The position numbers and the translations under genes are program-made. Shown here in pieces: positions 53,138 to 61,936 of a stretch of 64,000 nucleotides of DNA (its first letter is position 1; the number at the start of each line of letters is the position of its first letter). The stretch comes from Sphingobium naphthae. Its GTDB lineage: Bacteria; Pseudomonadota; Alphaproteobacteria; Sphingomonadales; Sphingomonadaceae. The stretch spans positions 1 to 64,000 of the forward strand of contig NZ_JAJGNO010000014.1 in assembly GCF_020782235.1 (NCBI RefSeq), written 5' to 3'. A model generated the notes under the pieces. It saw only the letters and a list, made by a program, of their open reading frames with translations, was not told where the DNA came from and did no database searches.

Positions 53138-54151
53138 GTGATGAACAAAGGATTGGGTGTTATAGCCCATTATGCCGCGGCACAATCCGCGCTGGAACGG
53201 CTTGAGGAGCGTTTGAAGCTCAGCCCCGTGCGTGTGCCTTTGCGAAGCCGGATGCAGATAGCTGAACGCCAAGCGCTAGCGCGTATGGATGAGACCGTTC
53301 TGATGGAGGAGGATGTATATGTCGACGGGCGAAGAACCGTCAGCACGTCTCCTTTTGACCTCAGTCGCAGCCGGCATACGATGTCCGCCCACATTACGCT
53401 TGAGGCCTTAGCCGAGGAACCAGGCGCAGTGCTGGAATGGCTTGATGCGCCAAAGGCCGTAGCGGCTGAACGCGCCGCGCCAATGGTAAGTGTTTTGGAG
53501 CGGGTCAGGGCATGGCAGGGCGCGAGCGCCGCATTTGCCCCCTCCCCTCCCCTGCTCGGCAGCGCGCATATGGCGCGGCTGTGGCGCGCGCATGCCCCGC
53601 TTGGCCGAGGCGACCTGGTGGCGAGCTTGCTGATCGGCGATCGCTGGGGGCCTGGGCGGTGGGACGGATCGAAGGGCGGACTAGTCGCCTTGGGCCTTGA
53701 AGGCAGCCACCAGCCCTGGAAGGTTGCGGAAGGCGAGCAGCTGGAGCGAGTCTGGCTCGAAGCGATCCGGCAGGGCGCGCAAGCGCATCTCGACCTCGAG
53801 CTGCGCCTGCGTGCCTATGCTGTGCGTGCCGCACAGTTCCTTCAGGCCAAGCGCAGGCCCGGCCGGCTGAAGGACATGCTCCTGCTCGCCATGATACGCC
53901 CGCGCGTCACCAGCAGCATGGCAGCCAAGGCGCTGGGCATCACCAGCGCTGGCGCCATAAAGCTGCTGACGATCGCGGCCGAGGCGGGCCTGCTGGTGGA
54001 GCGAAGCGGACAGGCAAGCTATCGCCATTATGCCATCCCCGTGGCGGCTTCGTCGGAAATGCCGCGCCGGTTGGCCGATCCGTTTGATCCTGAGGAAGAA
54101 TGGAACGGGGAACCTCAAAACGTTAGCGGCATATTGAGCTCGGAGGCCTGA
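53138..54151 (+). CDS. plasmid-associated HTH protein (DUF1612 / RHE_PE00001-like)
   Basis: 337 residues. The N-terminal region contains ERLEERLKLSPVRVPLRSRMQIAERQALARMDE, the middle GLVALGLEGS, and the C-terminus a helix-turn-helix (RVTSSMAAKALGITSAGAIKLLTIAAEAGLLVE). This organisation is that of a family found mostly on rhizobial and sphingomonad plasmids (RHE_PE00001 type), whose function is not established. Its place beside the replication region agrees. The start ATG at 53138 follows a weak GGTG; an ATG one base further on is out of frame, but the next codon is also ATG. Confidence 0.7.
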   Translation: MMNKGLGVIAHYAAAQSALERLEERLKLSPVRVPLRSRMQIAERQALARMDETVLMEEDVYVDGRRTVSTSPFDLSRSRHTMSAHITLEALAEEPGAVLEWLDAPKAVAAERAAPMVSVLERVRAWQGASAAFAPSPPLLGSAHMARLWRAHAPLGRGDLVASLLIGDRWGPGRWDGSKGGLVALGLEGSHQPWKVAEGEQLERVWLEAIRQGAQAHLDLELRLRAYAVRAAQFLQAKRRPGRLKDMLLLAMIRPRVTSSMAAKALGITSAGAIKLLTIAAEAGLLVERSGQASYRHYAIPVAASSEMPRRLADPFDPEEEWNGEPQNVSGILSSEA

Positions 54152-54293
54152 CACCTTCACGACCGCTGATCGCGCAGCAGGTACTCACAGCGACTTGCCG
54201 ATCGTACTTGGTGAGGTCGCTATCGCTCCTTGCAACTAAGGGCGGGCCCCAGCTTCCTAGCCAGACAATCAGCCTCCCGAACAGCTCGTTTGG

Positions 54294-54310
54294 ATGATTC
54301 TGATAACACG
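54294..54310 (+). repeat. origin repeat, forward copy (17 bases)
   Basis: ATGATTCTGATAACACG. Its exact reverse complement is at 54536-54552 and a 15/17 match is at 54657-54673. It contains the iteron core GATAACACG(TTG) found at 58675. Confidence 0.8.
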
Positions 54311-54535
54311 TTGAGGCCGATCAGAGCGTGGAGCAGGCAATTACCAGTAGGATTTTGAGCAAGGCGTCAGTTCCGGCTCATTCCGTATAAACGATGCAAT
54401 CCCAGAGGCGTTGCGTCCTGCTATGCAGGCGACACGGGCCGGACGATGAAGATGCAGGTCTTCGCTGAGCGGTCAATGACTGATGCCGCTCGAACACCTT
54501 AAAGTCTCTCAAGCCCTACGATCTTCCCGTCGCAT

Positions 54536-54552
54536 CGTGTTATCAGAATCAT
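54536..54552 (-). repeat. origin repeat, inverted copy (17 bases)
   Basis: CGTGTTATCAGAATCAT, exact reverse complement of 54294-54310. The 225 bases between the pair could form the arms of an origin structure or be two binding sites in opposite orientation. Confidence 0.8.
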
Positions 54553-54656
54553 GCAAGCAGCGGTCCATGAGCGCCCTCTAAAGCTGAGCGGCTCACCATC
54601 TCATTGGATGAACAGGATATAAGCAGCCTTAGTGCGGCTACGCCGAGGCTCAGCGA

Positions 54657-54673
54657 ATGATTCCGAAAACACG
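54657..54673 (+). repeat. origin repeat, third copy next to repA stop
   Basis: ATGATTCCGAAAACACG differs from 54294-54310 at two positions. Extended to the right, CCGAAAACACGTCCGCGCG (54663-54681) matches 18 of 19 bases of the iteron at 58629-58647 on the other side of the par-rep genes. Confidence 0.78.
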
Positions 54674-54689
54674 TCCGCGCGGGAGTGAG

Positions 54690-55991
54690 TTAAAGGCGGA
54701 ACTTGTTCCGGCGATGATGTTCCTTGACGAAGCCGTAGAATCGCTTCGAATAGTTGCGCGGCAGTTCATCCGGGTTGGATCCCAGGAAGGCGTCGAACCG
54801 CTCGATCAGTGCATCATAATCCCACCCAGGGAAATCCACGCGGATGGCCGCATAAATCTCCTGATCCAGCACCTTGTTCGCGCGGGGAGGGATGGCGGGG
54901 GAGGGCGCGCGCGTCGGTCTGCGCTCCGGTCGCTTCGACGCGACCTGAGCATCCTCATGTCCCGGGGTCACGCGCAGACCCTTGCCCAGACCCGCAATGA
55001 TCCCCTGCGTCAGGCGGGGGTCGATCAGATCATCAGACGTGTCTGACGTGTGATCGGAATCGCCAGCCTCAACCGATCGGGACAAGGAGGGGAGGGGACG
55101 CTTCCGGGGTTTCGCCTGGTTGAGATGACGGCGCATCACCATCTTGAGCTTCGGCTTGATGCTGTCGCCATCCACCACTTCGAGGCTGATGTCCGGCAAT
55201 TCGTTGTGACGCGCCAGTTCCATCAGCTTGCGCTTGAACACCGGATAGCTGCTCTCGCTACCGCTTTTCTGATGCAGCGTTTCAAAGCCGATGGTGAACC
55301 CTTCCGCACCATTGCCGCCGGCATGCTTGCGCGAGGCGCGATACAGCCATTTGCCGAGGCCGCTGGTGATTTCGAAATAAAGCGGCGAAATCGATAGCAC
55401 GTTGCGCTTGTCCATCACGCCATCGAAAAACCATTTCGACAGGGTGATCTCCATGCCGAGCGACCTTTGCGTGCGTTCATCCACCAGATGCGTGTAACTG
55501 TCGATCCAGGAGAAGGTCGTCTCCCGGCTCTTGTTACTGGCGCGTATGTTGGTCTTGATCGTGGTTGCCTGTAGCCGATCCAACGCGCTCACCAGCCGCT
55601 CATAGGCGCGGCCGCTGGTGCCCCAGCAGATGCGCTTGAGCAGATCGCCAGGCTGAAGGCGGATCACTGGCGAGATGTCGTTGGTGCCACGCTCCCGCAT
55701 CTCATTGAGATGAGAGGCGAGATAGATCATGATGTCGGCGTCCCAGATCGTTGCCATGCCATAAGCGGCATTGGGCAGAACCTGCACGGTTACCGTGCGG
55801 TCGGGACTCACATAATCGATCGGCTTGATGCGCTTGCGCTTCGACAGGCTGAAGAAGGGCCGCTGCATCGTCTCCTGATAATCGCGCAGGGAAATGTCGC
55901 TGAAATCGGGAAGCGTGAAGAACATTTCGAATTGGACCTTCCGCTCCTTGAGCGGCGGTCTCGCTTCGCTGTCTTCGTCTACCTGTCCCAT
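54690..55991 (-). CDS. repA: plasmid replication initiator protein A (RPA family)
   Basis: 433 residues of the RPA type (PF10134): VQFEMFFTLPDFSDISLRDYQETMQRPFFSLSKRKR, then TVQVLPNAAYGMATIWDADIMIYLASHL, LKRICWGTSGRAYERL and IDSYTHLVDERTQRSLGMEI, which is the winged-helix initiator core. The C-terminal third is a low-complexity Pro/Arg/Ser linker (~305-375) followed by a small helical region (DFPGWDYDALIERFDAFLGS). It opens the origin at iterons. Third gene of parA-parB-repA, 85 bases after parB. This identifies the window as part of a plasmid or chromid. Confidence 0.92.
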   Translation of the reverse strand: MGQVDEDSEARPPLKERKVQFEMFFTLPDFSDISLRDYQETMQRPFFSLSKRKRIKPIDYVSPDRTVTVQVLPNAAYGMATIWDADIMIYLASHLNEMRERGTNDISPVIRLQPGDLLKRICWGTSGRAYERLVSALDRLQATTIKTNIRASNKSRETTFSWIDSYTHLVDERTQRSLGMEITLSKWFFDGVMDKRNVLSISPLYFEITSGLGKWLYRASRKHAGGNGAEGFTIGFETLHQKSGSESSYPVFKRKLMELARHNELPDISLEVVDGDSIKPKLKMVMRRHLNQAKPRKRPLPSLSRSVEAGDSDHTSDTSDDLIDPRLTQGIIAGLGKGLRVTPGHEDAQVASKRPERRPTRAPSPAIPPRANKVLDQEIYAAIRVDFPGWDYDALIERFDAFLGSNPDELPRNYSKRFYGFVKEHHRRNKFRL

Positions 55992-56002
55992 CCCATCCCC
56001 GC

Positions 56003-56063
56003 TTCCCCCCGGAGGGAAATCAGAACCAAGCTATTGATATTAAAGGAATAATAATCCTTTTTC
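56003..56063. promoter_or_regulatory. structured leader between parB and repA
   Basis: The 85-base gap is AT-rich. Read in the repA direction, TTCCC/GGGAA (56018-56003) can form a hairpin that includes the G-run serving as the repA ribosome site. Read in the plus direction, AAAGGA (56042-56047) pairs with TCCTTT (56055-56060) followed by TT, like a small terminator. This resembles the place where repABC plasmids carry a counter-transcribed RNA, but no promoter for one was identified. Confidence 0.35.
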
Positions 56064-56076
56064 AGCTTTTTATCGG

Positions 56077-57087
56077 TTAGCGCCTGCGGGTCGATCGCAT
56101 CTTCGCCTGCTCGATCACGGGCCGCAACGCCTCCAATATCTCATCCACCGTCAGATTGCTGGGGGAGAGGGAGAGGGTGAGGACCTTCTGCTGATCCTTT
56201 TCCACTTGGCCGATGGCATCGCCGCGCGGCGCGACGATCGTGGCGCGCTGGACCCGTCCTTTAGTCGTCGTCGATTGGACCAGGCGCGACAACACCTCCG
56301 GTCCGGTGATAGGCTGCTCATCGCCTGACCGCCGGAAGCTCTGCTCCGCGGCAATCTGATCGGCGGCAGCCTCCAGCTTCGCGCGTGCGCTTCCATCGCG
56401 GAGCAGCGGCAGCAGCTTTTCGGCATATTTGGCCTGAAGGTCCATCGGCGAATGAAAGGCGCTGACGATGAAGGGCGGGATTTCCGTCAACGCGATATAG
56501 CGCGACAGCTGCGACTTTGAGATTTTGAGCCGTTCCGCCATGCGCAGCTGTACGCCGCCATAATAGCTGTCGACCGCGGCCTTGTAGTTCAGGCCGCGCT
56601 CAAGGTCCGAAATGTCCTCCCGCTCGCGATTTTCGATATCGGCCAAGCGGAAGGCGGCTTCGTCGTCGAGATCCTCTATGATCGCGATCAGATCGATGTC
56701 AGGATAATGATTGGCGTTGAGCCAGGAGATCGCCCAATGGCGACGCGTGCCCGTGACCAGCTCATAGGGAAGGGGGCCGCCCGGCGTTCGACGAACCACC
56801 GCCGGGACGCGATTGCCGCCTTCGGCAAGGATCGAATCGATGAGGCTGCGCAGCCGGAACTCGTCCAGCATCGAATAATCGCGCGCATTGCCGGGCCAGA
56901 TCGAACATTCGGCCGGCTTCAGGCGGATGGTGGGGCGCTTGACGATGCGCGCGGCCTCGCCAAACGCCTCCAGCCGCTTGTTGGTGAAATTGGGGCGCGG
57001 CGTTGCCGGCGTTTCAGGCGTGGGCGTGGCGGACGGTTCACTGGGAACCGATGCAAGCGCTTCGCCGATGAGGGAGCGCCGGCTCAT
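56077..57087 (-). CDS. parB: plasmid partition protein ParB
   Basis: 336 residues. N-terminal ParB/Srx-like domain with IRLKPAECSIWPGNARDYSML and YELVTGTRRHWAISWL (box like GERRxxA), followed by DIENREREDISDLERGLNYKAAVDSYYGG and the helix-turn-helix MAERLKISKSQLSRYIALTEIP. It binds parS and works with ParA to segregate the replicon. The ATG at 57087 overlaps the parA stop codon (ATGA). No canonical parS could be picked out by eye. Confidence 0.93.
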   Translation of the reverse strand: MSRRSLIGEALASVPSEPSATPTPETPATPRPNFTNKRLEAFGEAARIVKRPTIRLKPAECSIWPGNARDYSMLDEFRLRSLIDSILAEGGNRVPAVVRRTPGGPLPYELVTGTRRHWAISWLNANHYPDIDLIAIIEDLDDEAAFRLADIENREREDISDLERGLNYKAAVDSYYGGVQLRMAERLKISKSQLSRYIALTEIPPFIVSAFHSPMDLQAKYAEKLLPLLRDGSARAKLEAAADQIAAEQSFRRSGDEQPITGPEVLSRLVQSTTTKGRVQRATIVAPRGDAIGQVEKDQQKVLTLSLSPSNLTVDEILEALRPVIEQAKMRSTRRR

Positions 57088-58268
57088 GCCGCCACACTCA
57101 CGTCAGCGGTGAGGCTGGTGGACGGCCATTGCTGGCGAATCTGTTGCTCCACCTCGGCGAACACGGCGTCGAGATTGTCGCGGCAGCGCGTATAGGTCTG
57201 GTGCGAAGCCGAGGGTTTGGACTCATAGATGGACCGGAAGGCCTGGGTGGCGTTCTTGATCTCCTCCGACGCGAGGATCGGTTGACCAAGCAGCAGCCCC
57301 GCATAGGTCGCCTGCATGATCCGCCACATGTCGTTCTCGCCGGGCTTGCTGGGCGAAAAGGCCGAACAGACGACACGGATGAAGCCATAGCTGACCGGCG
57401 TGCCATTTTGTTCGAGTATCTCGATATTGTCCGCGATCGTATCCATGAAATGGATGGTCGACAGATAGTCGAGCTGCCGCGCGGGCACCGGGATCAGCAG
57501 CCCGGTCGCCGCGGCCATGACATTGAGGCCGAGGAACCCCATGGCTGGCGGTGGGTCGAGCAGGATCACGTCGAAATCCTTGGTCACGCTGGCGATGCCG
57601 ATGCGCAGCGCCTGCAGGCTTTCGCGCACCGCCTGCCCGCCTTCGCGCAGCGTCGAGGTGAGATCCCACTCCGCATCCTGAAGGCCAAGGCTGGAGGGCA
57701 CGATCTTGATCGTCGGCCAGGGCGTGTCGCGAATGGTTTCGGCAAAGTTGCTGAAGGTGCTGCGCGGCGAAAGGAAGGCGCCCAGCGTCTGTTCGTCGTC
57801 GATCAGCGTTTCGGGCTGGATGTCGAACATGGTGGTGGTCGATGCCTGCGGATCGCAATCGATCACCAGGACGCGATAGCCGTGCAGCGCGAGATAATCG
57901 GCAAGATGCTTGGTGATGGTGCTCTTGCCGACGCCGCCCTTGAAGTTCTGAACCGCCAGCACGACCGCATCCTCGTCGGGCTGCTTGCCGACATGGATGC
58001 CGAGGGCGCTGCGGATATGGGTGAGGTCTTCGAGCGTGTAGTAGCGCCGGCCATTGGGCTGCGTCTTGGGCTGGGGCAGGCGGCCTTTGGCTTCCGCTTT
58101 GGCAAGAGCCTCGGGCGTGCGGCCGATGAGCTCGGCGGCAATCGTCGGGCCGAAGCTGATATCCAGCGTCTTGCGGTTGTCGGGGCGGAACACGATCGTC
58201 TTGATGTGATCGCGCATTTGCTGGCAAGCCGTGGTGACGTTGCGCAGCGTATTGACGGTGAACGACAT
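57084..58268 (-). CDS. parA: plasmid partition ATPase ParA, type Ia with N-terminal HTH
   Basis: 394 residues. A MerR-like winged HTH at ~35-85 (TIAAELIGRTPEALAKAEAKGRL, then GRRYYTLEDLTHIRSALG) precedes the deviant Walker A QNFKGGVGKSTITKHLADYLA at ~105, VLVIDCDPQASTT and Walker B VILLDPPPAMGFLGL. The HTH marks the type Ia group, which usually represses its own operon. Start ATG 58268 has GAGGGG a few bases upstream; the ATG at 58280 is the alternative. First gene of the par-rep operon; its upstream 560 bases contain iterons. Confidence 0.94.
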   Translation of the reverse strand: MSFTVNTLRNVTTACQQMRDHIKTIVFRPDNRKTLDISFGPTIAAELIGRTPEALAKAEAKGRLPQPKTQPNGRRYYTLEDLTHIRSALGIHVGKQPDEDAVVLAVQNFKGGVGKSTITKHLADYLALHGYRVLVIDCDPQASTTTMFDIQPETLIDDEQTLGAFLSPRSTFSNFAETIRDTPWPTIKIVPSSLGLQDAEWDLTSTLREGGQAVRESLQALRIGIASVTKDFDVILLDPPPAMGFLGLNVMAAATGLLIPVPARQLDYLSTIHFMDTIADNIEILEQNGTPVSYGFIRVVCSAFSPSKPGENDMWRIMQATYAGLLLGQPILASEEIKNATQAFRSIYESKPSASHQTYTRCRDNLDAVFAEVEQQIRQQWPSTSLTADVSVAA

Positions 58269-58280
58269 GATGCCCCTCAT

Positions 58281-58831
58281 GCTCGAATCAGAAGTGGATA
58301 TAGGTTAGGGTTTAATGCGCCGATTTGCGCGTGAAAGTCAAACCGGAAGCCAAGATGCCGTGACGATGGGCATCGGGCCGATCGCGTGCGCTGGAAAGCA
58401 AACCTCAGCGCGTGTCGCGATCGTTGCGTTTTCACCCTCCTGAAAAGCCTATTGGAGCCGACCTGGCGATCACAACAAGGTCGAGATGCGTCCCGCGGGC
58501 TCCACGGTCGCCATTATGGATTTTATTCAGGGATTATGAGGGTTAGGCCCGGGGCCACGCGGCTGTTTGTGGCGGATTTCCGCCATGGCTGGACGCTTCG
58601 AGCGATCCGATGACACGTCAGGCCGTGACCGAAAACACGTTCGCGCGATTTCGAAACCACGCTGGAGCGAGCGCGATAACACGTTGCGCAATTGTTGCCG
58701 CAAGGCGATAGGTCATGCCGAGCCCGCGCGACAAGGCGGGTTGGAATTTCCTCTGATGCTATTGCGCTGGGGCGGCCTGCTTGCAATATGCCCGCAGCGC
58801 GGGGGCGTCGTAACGAGAGTGTAGAGAAACA
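58281..58831. other. intergenic region upstream of parA with iterons
   Basis: About 550 bases between the divergent parA and hybrid-kinase genes. It contains the four 22-base direct repeats at 58607-58694 and presumably the parA operon promoter. I see no gene in it; short open frames there lack ribosome sites and protein-like composition. The first ~300 bases show no recognisable signal. Confidence 0.6.
58607..58694 (+). repeat. four tandem 22-base iterons
   Basis: The core (c/t/g)CGA(t/a)(a/g)A(c/a)CACG recurs at 58607, 58629, 58651 and 58673, exactly 22 bases apart, or two helical turns, so a protein would bind each on the same face. Core sequences: CCGATGACACG, CCGAAAACACG, TCGAAACCACG and GCGATAACACG. 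Spacing and length are typical of replication-initiator iterons. The same core appears at 54302 and 54665 near repA. Confidence 0.82.
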
Positions 58832-61800
58832 ATGCCCTCCCTGTTCGGGATGACGCCGGCGCGATCCGCGACCCTGCTTCACATCGCCTTGCTGATCCTC
58901 ATGATCCCGCCGTTTCTGGCGGACATGACGCTGCCGCTCGGCATGTCGGTCTGGGTGCTCTATCTGCTCCCGATCACCTTATCCTATCTGACGTCGCGCG
59001 CGATCATCCCGCCGCTGCTCGCGGTGATGGCGACGCTTTTGATGGTGATCGGCTATCAGATCGCGCCGGCGGGCGTGGATCCGACCGTGGCGCAGGTCAA
59101 TCGCTCCATGGGGGGGCTGACCGCATGGCTGCTGGGCGGGCTTGGCTATCTGTTCGTGCGCAACAAGCTCGCCATCCGGCGAGAGGAGTGGGTGCAGCGC
59201 TCGCAGATCGGCCTTGGCCGGGCGATGGCGGGCGAACGCAGTCTGCGGACGCTGAGCGAGGATCTGCTGCGCTATCTGACCAACCGGCTGGGCGCGCAGG
59301 CGGCGATGCTGTTCGTGGACGATGGCGCCGCCTATCGCCAGGTCGCCAGCATCGGCGTGCCCAAGGGCGCGGACGTCATCCGCTCGACCGGAGCCGACGA
59401 CGGGCTGATCGGCGTTGCGATCACCGAAAACCGGATCGTGCGCATCGGGCCGGTGCCGGCGTCCTATCTGAGCTACGGGACGGCGATGGGCCATGCCGCG
59501 CCCACCACCATGCTGGTCGCCCCCGCCTGCGCCGACGATGATGTCGTCGCGGTGCTGGAGATCGGCTTTGCGCAGGAGCCCGATGAGGAGACATTGATCC
59601 TGCTGGAGCGGGCGGGCGAGGGGATCGGCAAGGCGATCCGGGCGGCGCGCTATCGCGAACGGCTGCAGGAACTGCTGGAAGAAACGCAGCAGCAGGCCGA
59701 GGAGCTTCAGGCGCAGAGCGAGGAATTGCGCAGCGCTAACGAGGAGCTGGAGGAACAGAGCCGGGTGCTGCTGGATTCGCAGGCGCGGCTGGAAACCCAG
59801 CAGGCCGAACTGGAGCAGACCAATGTCGAGCTGGAGGAGCAGACCCAGCAGCTGGTCCAGCAGCGCAACGACCTGACGCGCGCGCAGACATCGCTGGAGG
59901 AACAGGCGCGCGAACTGGAACAGGCGAGCCGCTACAAGTCCGAGTTCCTGGCCAATATGAGCCACGAACTGCGCACGCCGCTCAATTCGCTGCTGATCAT
60001 GGCGCGGTTGCTGGCCGACAATCGGGCCGGCAACCTGACATCGGAGCAGGTGCGCCATGCCGAGACGATCGAGACGTCGGGCAACGATCTGCTGCTGCTG
60101 ATCAACGACATTCTGGACATTTCCAAGATCGAAGCAGGGCATGTCGACCTGCAGACGCGGCATATCCGCATCGCGCCGATGGTCGAGAAGCTGCACGCGC
60201 TGCTGGAGCCCGGCGCGCGGCAGAAGGGGATCGCGCTGCGCATTCCATCGGCCGCCGACATGCCCGCCGAGATCGAGACCGATCCGCACCGGATGGAGCA
60301 GATCCTCAAAAATTTCCTGTCGAACGCGATCAAGTTCACGGAGAAGGGCGAAGTGACGCTGACGGTGCAGGCGGCGGCGAACGACTGCATTGCCTTTACC
60401 GTGCATGACACCGGCATCGGCATTCCGGCCGAACAGCAGCAGACGATCTTCGAGCCTTTCCGCCAGGCCGATGGATCGGTCAGCCGCAAATATGGCGGCA
60501 CCGGCCTGGGGCTGTCCATTTCGCGCGAGCTGGCGCGGTTGCTGGGCGGCGAGATCAGCCTGGTGAGCGCGCCGGGCGAGGGGAGCAGCTTCACCCTGAC
60601 GCTGCCGCGGGACTTCAGCGAAACGCCCGTCGCGGCCCCGGTCTATCGCCCCGCGCCGCGCGAGGCGACGCCGCTGCTGGCGACGCGCACCGATCTGCCC
60701 GCAGCGCCGGCGCGGCCGCGATCGCTCGACGATGACCGCGACGCGCTGACCGGCGACAGCCGCGTCATCCTGTTCGTCGAGGATGATCCGGCCTTTGCCC
60801 GCATCCTGTGCGACCTGGCGCGCGAGATGGATTTCCAGTGCCTGCTGGCCGAAAGCGCGGACGAGGGCGTGATGCTCGCGCGGCAATATCTGCCGCAGGC
60901 GATCATCCTCGACATGGGGCTGCCCGACCATAGCGGCCTGTCGGTGCTCGACCGTCTGAAGCGCGACGTCAATACGCGCCATATTCCGGTCCATTGCGTG
61001 TCGGTGGCCGACCATGCCCATGCGGCGCTGTCCAACGGCGCGGTCGGCTATATGTTCAAGCCGGTCAAGCGGCAGGAACTGGCCGAGGTGCTGGAAGGGT
61101 TGCAGCATCGCTTCGCCGCGCGGATGCGGCGGGTGCTGCTGGTCGAGGACGATGCGACCCAGCGCGAGAGCCTGCGCCTGCTGCTGGCGACGCGGGATGT
61201 CGACACGGTCGAGGCGGCGGATGCGAGTGAATGCCTGGAGCGGCTGTCGACCCAGACCTTCGATTGCATGGTCATGGACCTCAACCTGCCGGACGCTTCG
61301 GGCTTCGAACTGCTCGAACAGCTGAGCCGCGACGACAGCCTCTCCTTCCCGCCAGTCATCGTCTATACCGGGCGCGACCTGTCGGCGGAGGAGGAGCTGC
61401 GCCTGCGCCGCTATTCCAAGTCGATCATCATCAAGGGCGCGAAGTCGCCCGAGCGACTGCTGGACGAGGTCACATTGTTCCTGCACCAGGTCGTGGCCGA
61501 CCTGCCCGCGCGGCAGCAGGCGATGTTGGCGACCGCGCTCAACCGCGATGCGCTGCTGGAGGGGCGGCACATATTGGTGGCGGAGGATGATGTCCGCAAT
61601 ATCTATGCGCTGACCAGCCTGTTCGAGCCGCATGGCGCGACCGTCCATATTGCGCGCAATGGTGCGGAGGCGCTCAAATTCCTGGCGGGTGCGCAAGGGC
61701 CGGACATCGATCTGGTGCTGATGGACGTGATGATGCCGGAGATGGACGGGCTGACCGCGACGCGGGAGATCCGCGCCAATCCCGACTGGCGCGATCTGCC

Positions 61801-61936
61801 GATCATCAGCCTGACCGCCAAGGCGACGGCGCAGGACCAGGCGCAGTGCATCGCCGCCGGCGCGAACGACTATCTGGCCAAGCCGCTGGACGTCGACAAG
61901 CTGCTGTCGCTGGTGCGGGTATGGATGCCGCGATGA
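58832..61936 (+). CDS. membrane hybrid histidine kinase: GAF, coiled coil, HisKA-HATPase, three receivers
   Basis: 1034 residues. Three to four membrane helices in ~10-115, a GAF-like domain ~140-275, a Glu/Gln-rich coiled coil ~280-370, HisKA with ANMSHELRTPLNS (His ~377), HATPase with NFLSNAIKFTEKG, DTGIGIP and GGTGLGLSIS. Three receiver domains follow with phospho-acceptor Asp in ILDMGLPD (~693), VMDLNLPD (~814) and LMDVMMPE (~964), each keeping a Lys (KPVK, IIKGAK, KPLD). A stop/start overlap links it to cheR. A multi-step phosphorelay sensor; signal unknown. No cognate output domain is seen in the window. Confidence 0.92.
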   Translation: MPSLFGMTPARSATLLHIALLILMIPPFLADMTLPLGMSVWVLYLLPITLSYLTSRAIIPPLLAVMATLLMVIGYQIAPAGVDPTVAQVNRSMGGLTAWLLGGLGYLFVRNKLAIRREEWVQRSQIGLGRAMAGERSLRTLSEDLLRYLTNRLGAQAAMLFVDDGAAYRQVASIGVPKGADVIRSTGADDGLIGVAITENRIVRIGPVPASYLSYGTAMGHAAPTTMLVAPACADDDVVAVLEIGFAQEPDEETLILLERAGEGIGKAIRAARYRERLQELLEETQQQAEELQAQSEELRSANEELEEQSRVLLDSQARLETQQAELEQTNVELEEQTQQLVQQRNDLTRAQTSLEEQARELEQASRYKSEFLANMSHELRTPLNSLLIMARLLADNRAGNLTSEQVRHAETIETSGNDLLLLINDILDISKIEAGHVDLQTRHIRIAPMVEKLHALLEPGARQKGIALRIPSAADMPAEIETDPHRMEQILKNFLSNAIKFTEKGEVTLTVQAAANDCIAFTVHDTGIGIPAEQQQTIFEPFRQADGSVSRKYGGTGLGLSISRELARLLGGEISLVSAPGEGSSFTLTLPRDFSETPVAAPVYRPAPREATPLLATRTDLPAAPARPRSLDDDRDALTGDSRVILFVEDDPAFARILCDLAREMDFQCLLAESADEGVMLARQYLPQAIILDMGLPDHSGLSVLDRLKRDVNTRHIPVHCVSVADHAHAALSNGAVGYMFKPVKRQELAEVLEGLQHRFAARMRRVLLVEDDATQRESLRLLLATRDVDTVEAADASECLERLSTQTFDCMVMDLNLPDASGFELLEQLSRDDSLSFPPVIVYTGRDLSAEEELRLRRYSKSIIIKGAKSPERLLDEVTLFLHQVVADLPARQQAMLATALNRDALLEGRHILVAEDDVRNIYALTSLFEPHGATVHIARNGAEALKFLAGAQGPDIDLVLMDVMMPEMDGLTATREIRANPDWRDLPIISLTAKATAQDQAQCIAAGANDYLAKPLDVDKLLSLVRVWMPR

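Larger units (their letters stand above)
54152..54689. other. intergenic region beside repA, candidate part of the replication origin
   Basis: 538 bases without a convincing gene, lower in GC than the flanking genes. It holds a pair of exact 17-base inverted repeats and a third related copy near the repA stop, all with the core GATAACACG or GAAAACACG that also forms the iterons at 58.6 kb. A plasmid origin or initiator-binding region is the best reading. No parS site or tRNA was recognised. Confidence 0.55.

Noticed and set aside
58979-61696. Very long open frame antisense to the hybrid kinase
   Set aside because: In GC-rich DNA the strand opposite a gene is often open; its composition is Arg/Gln/His-rich with no domain, and the sense protein has full kinase and receiver motifs.
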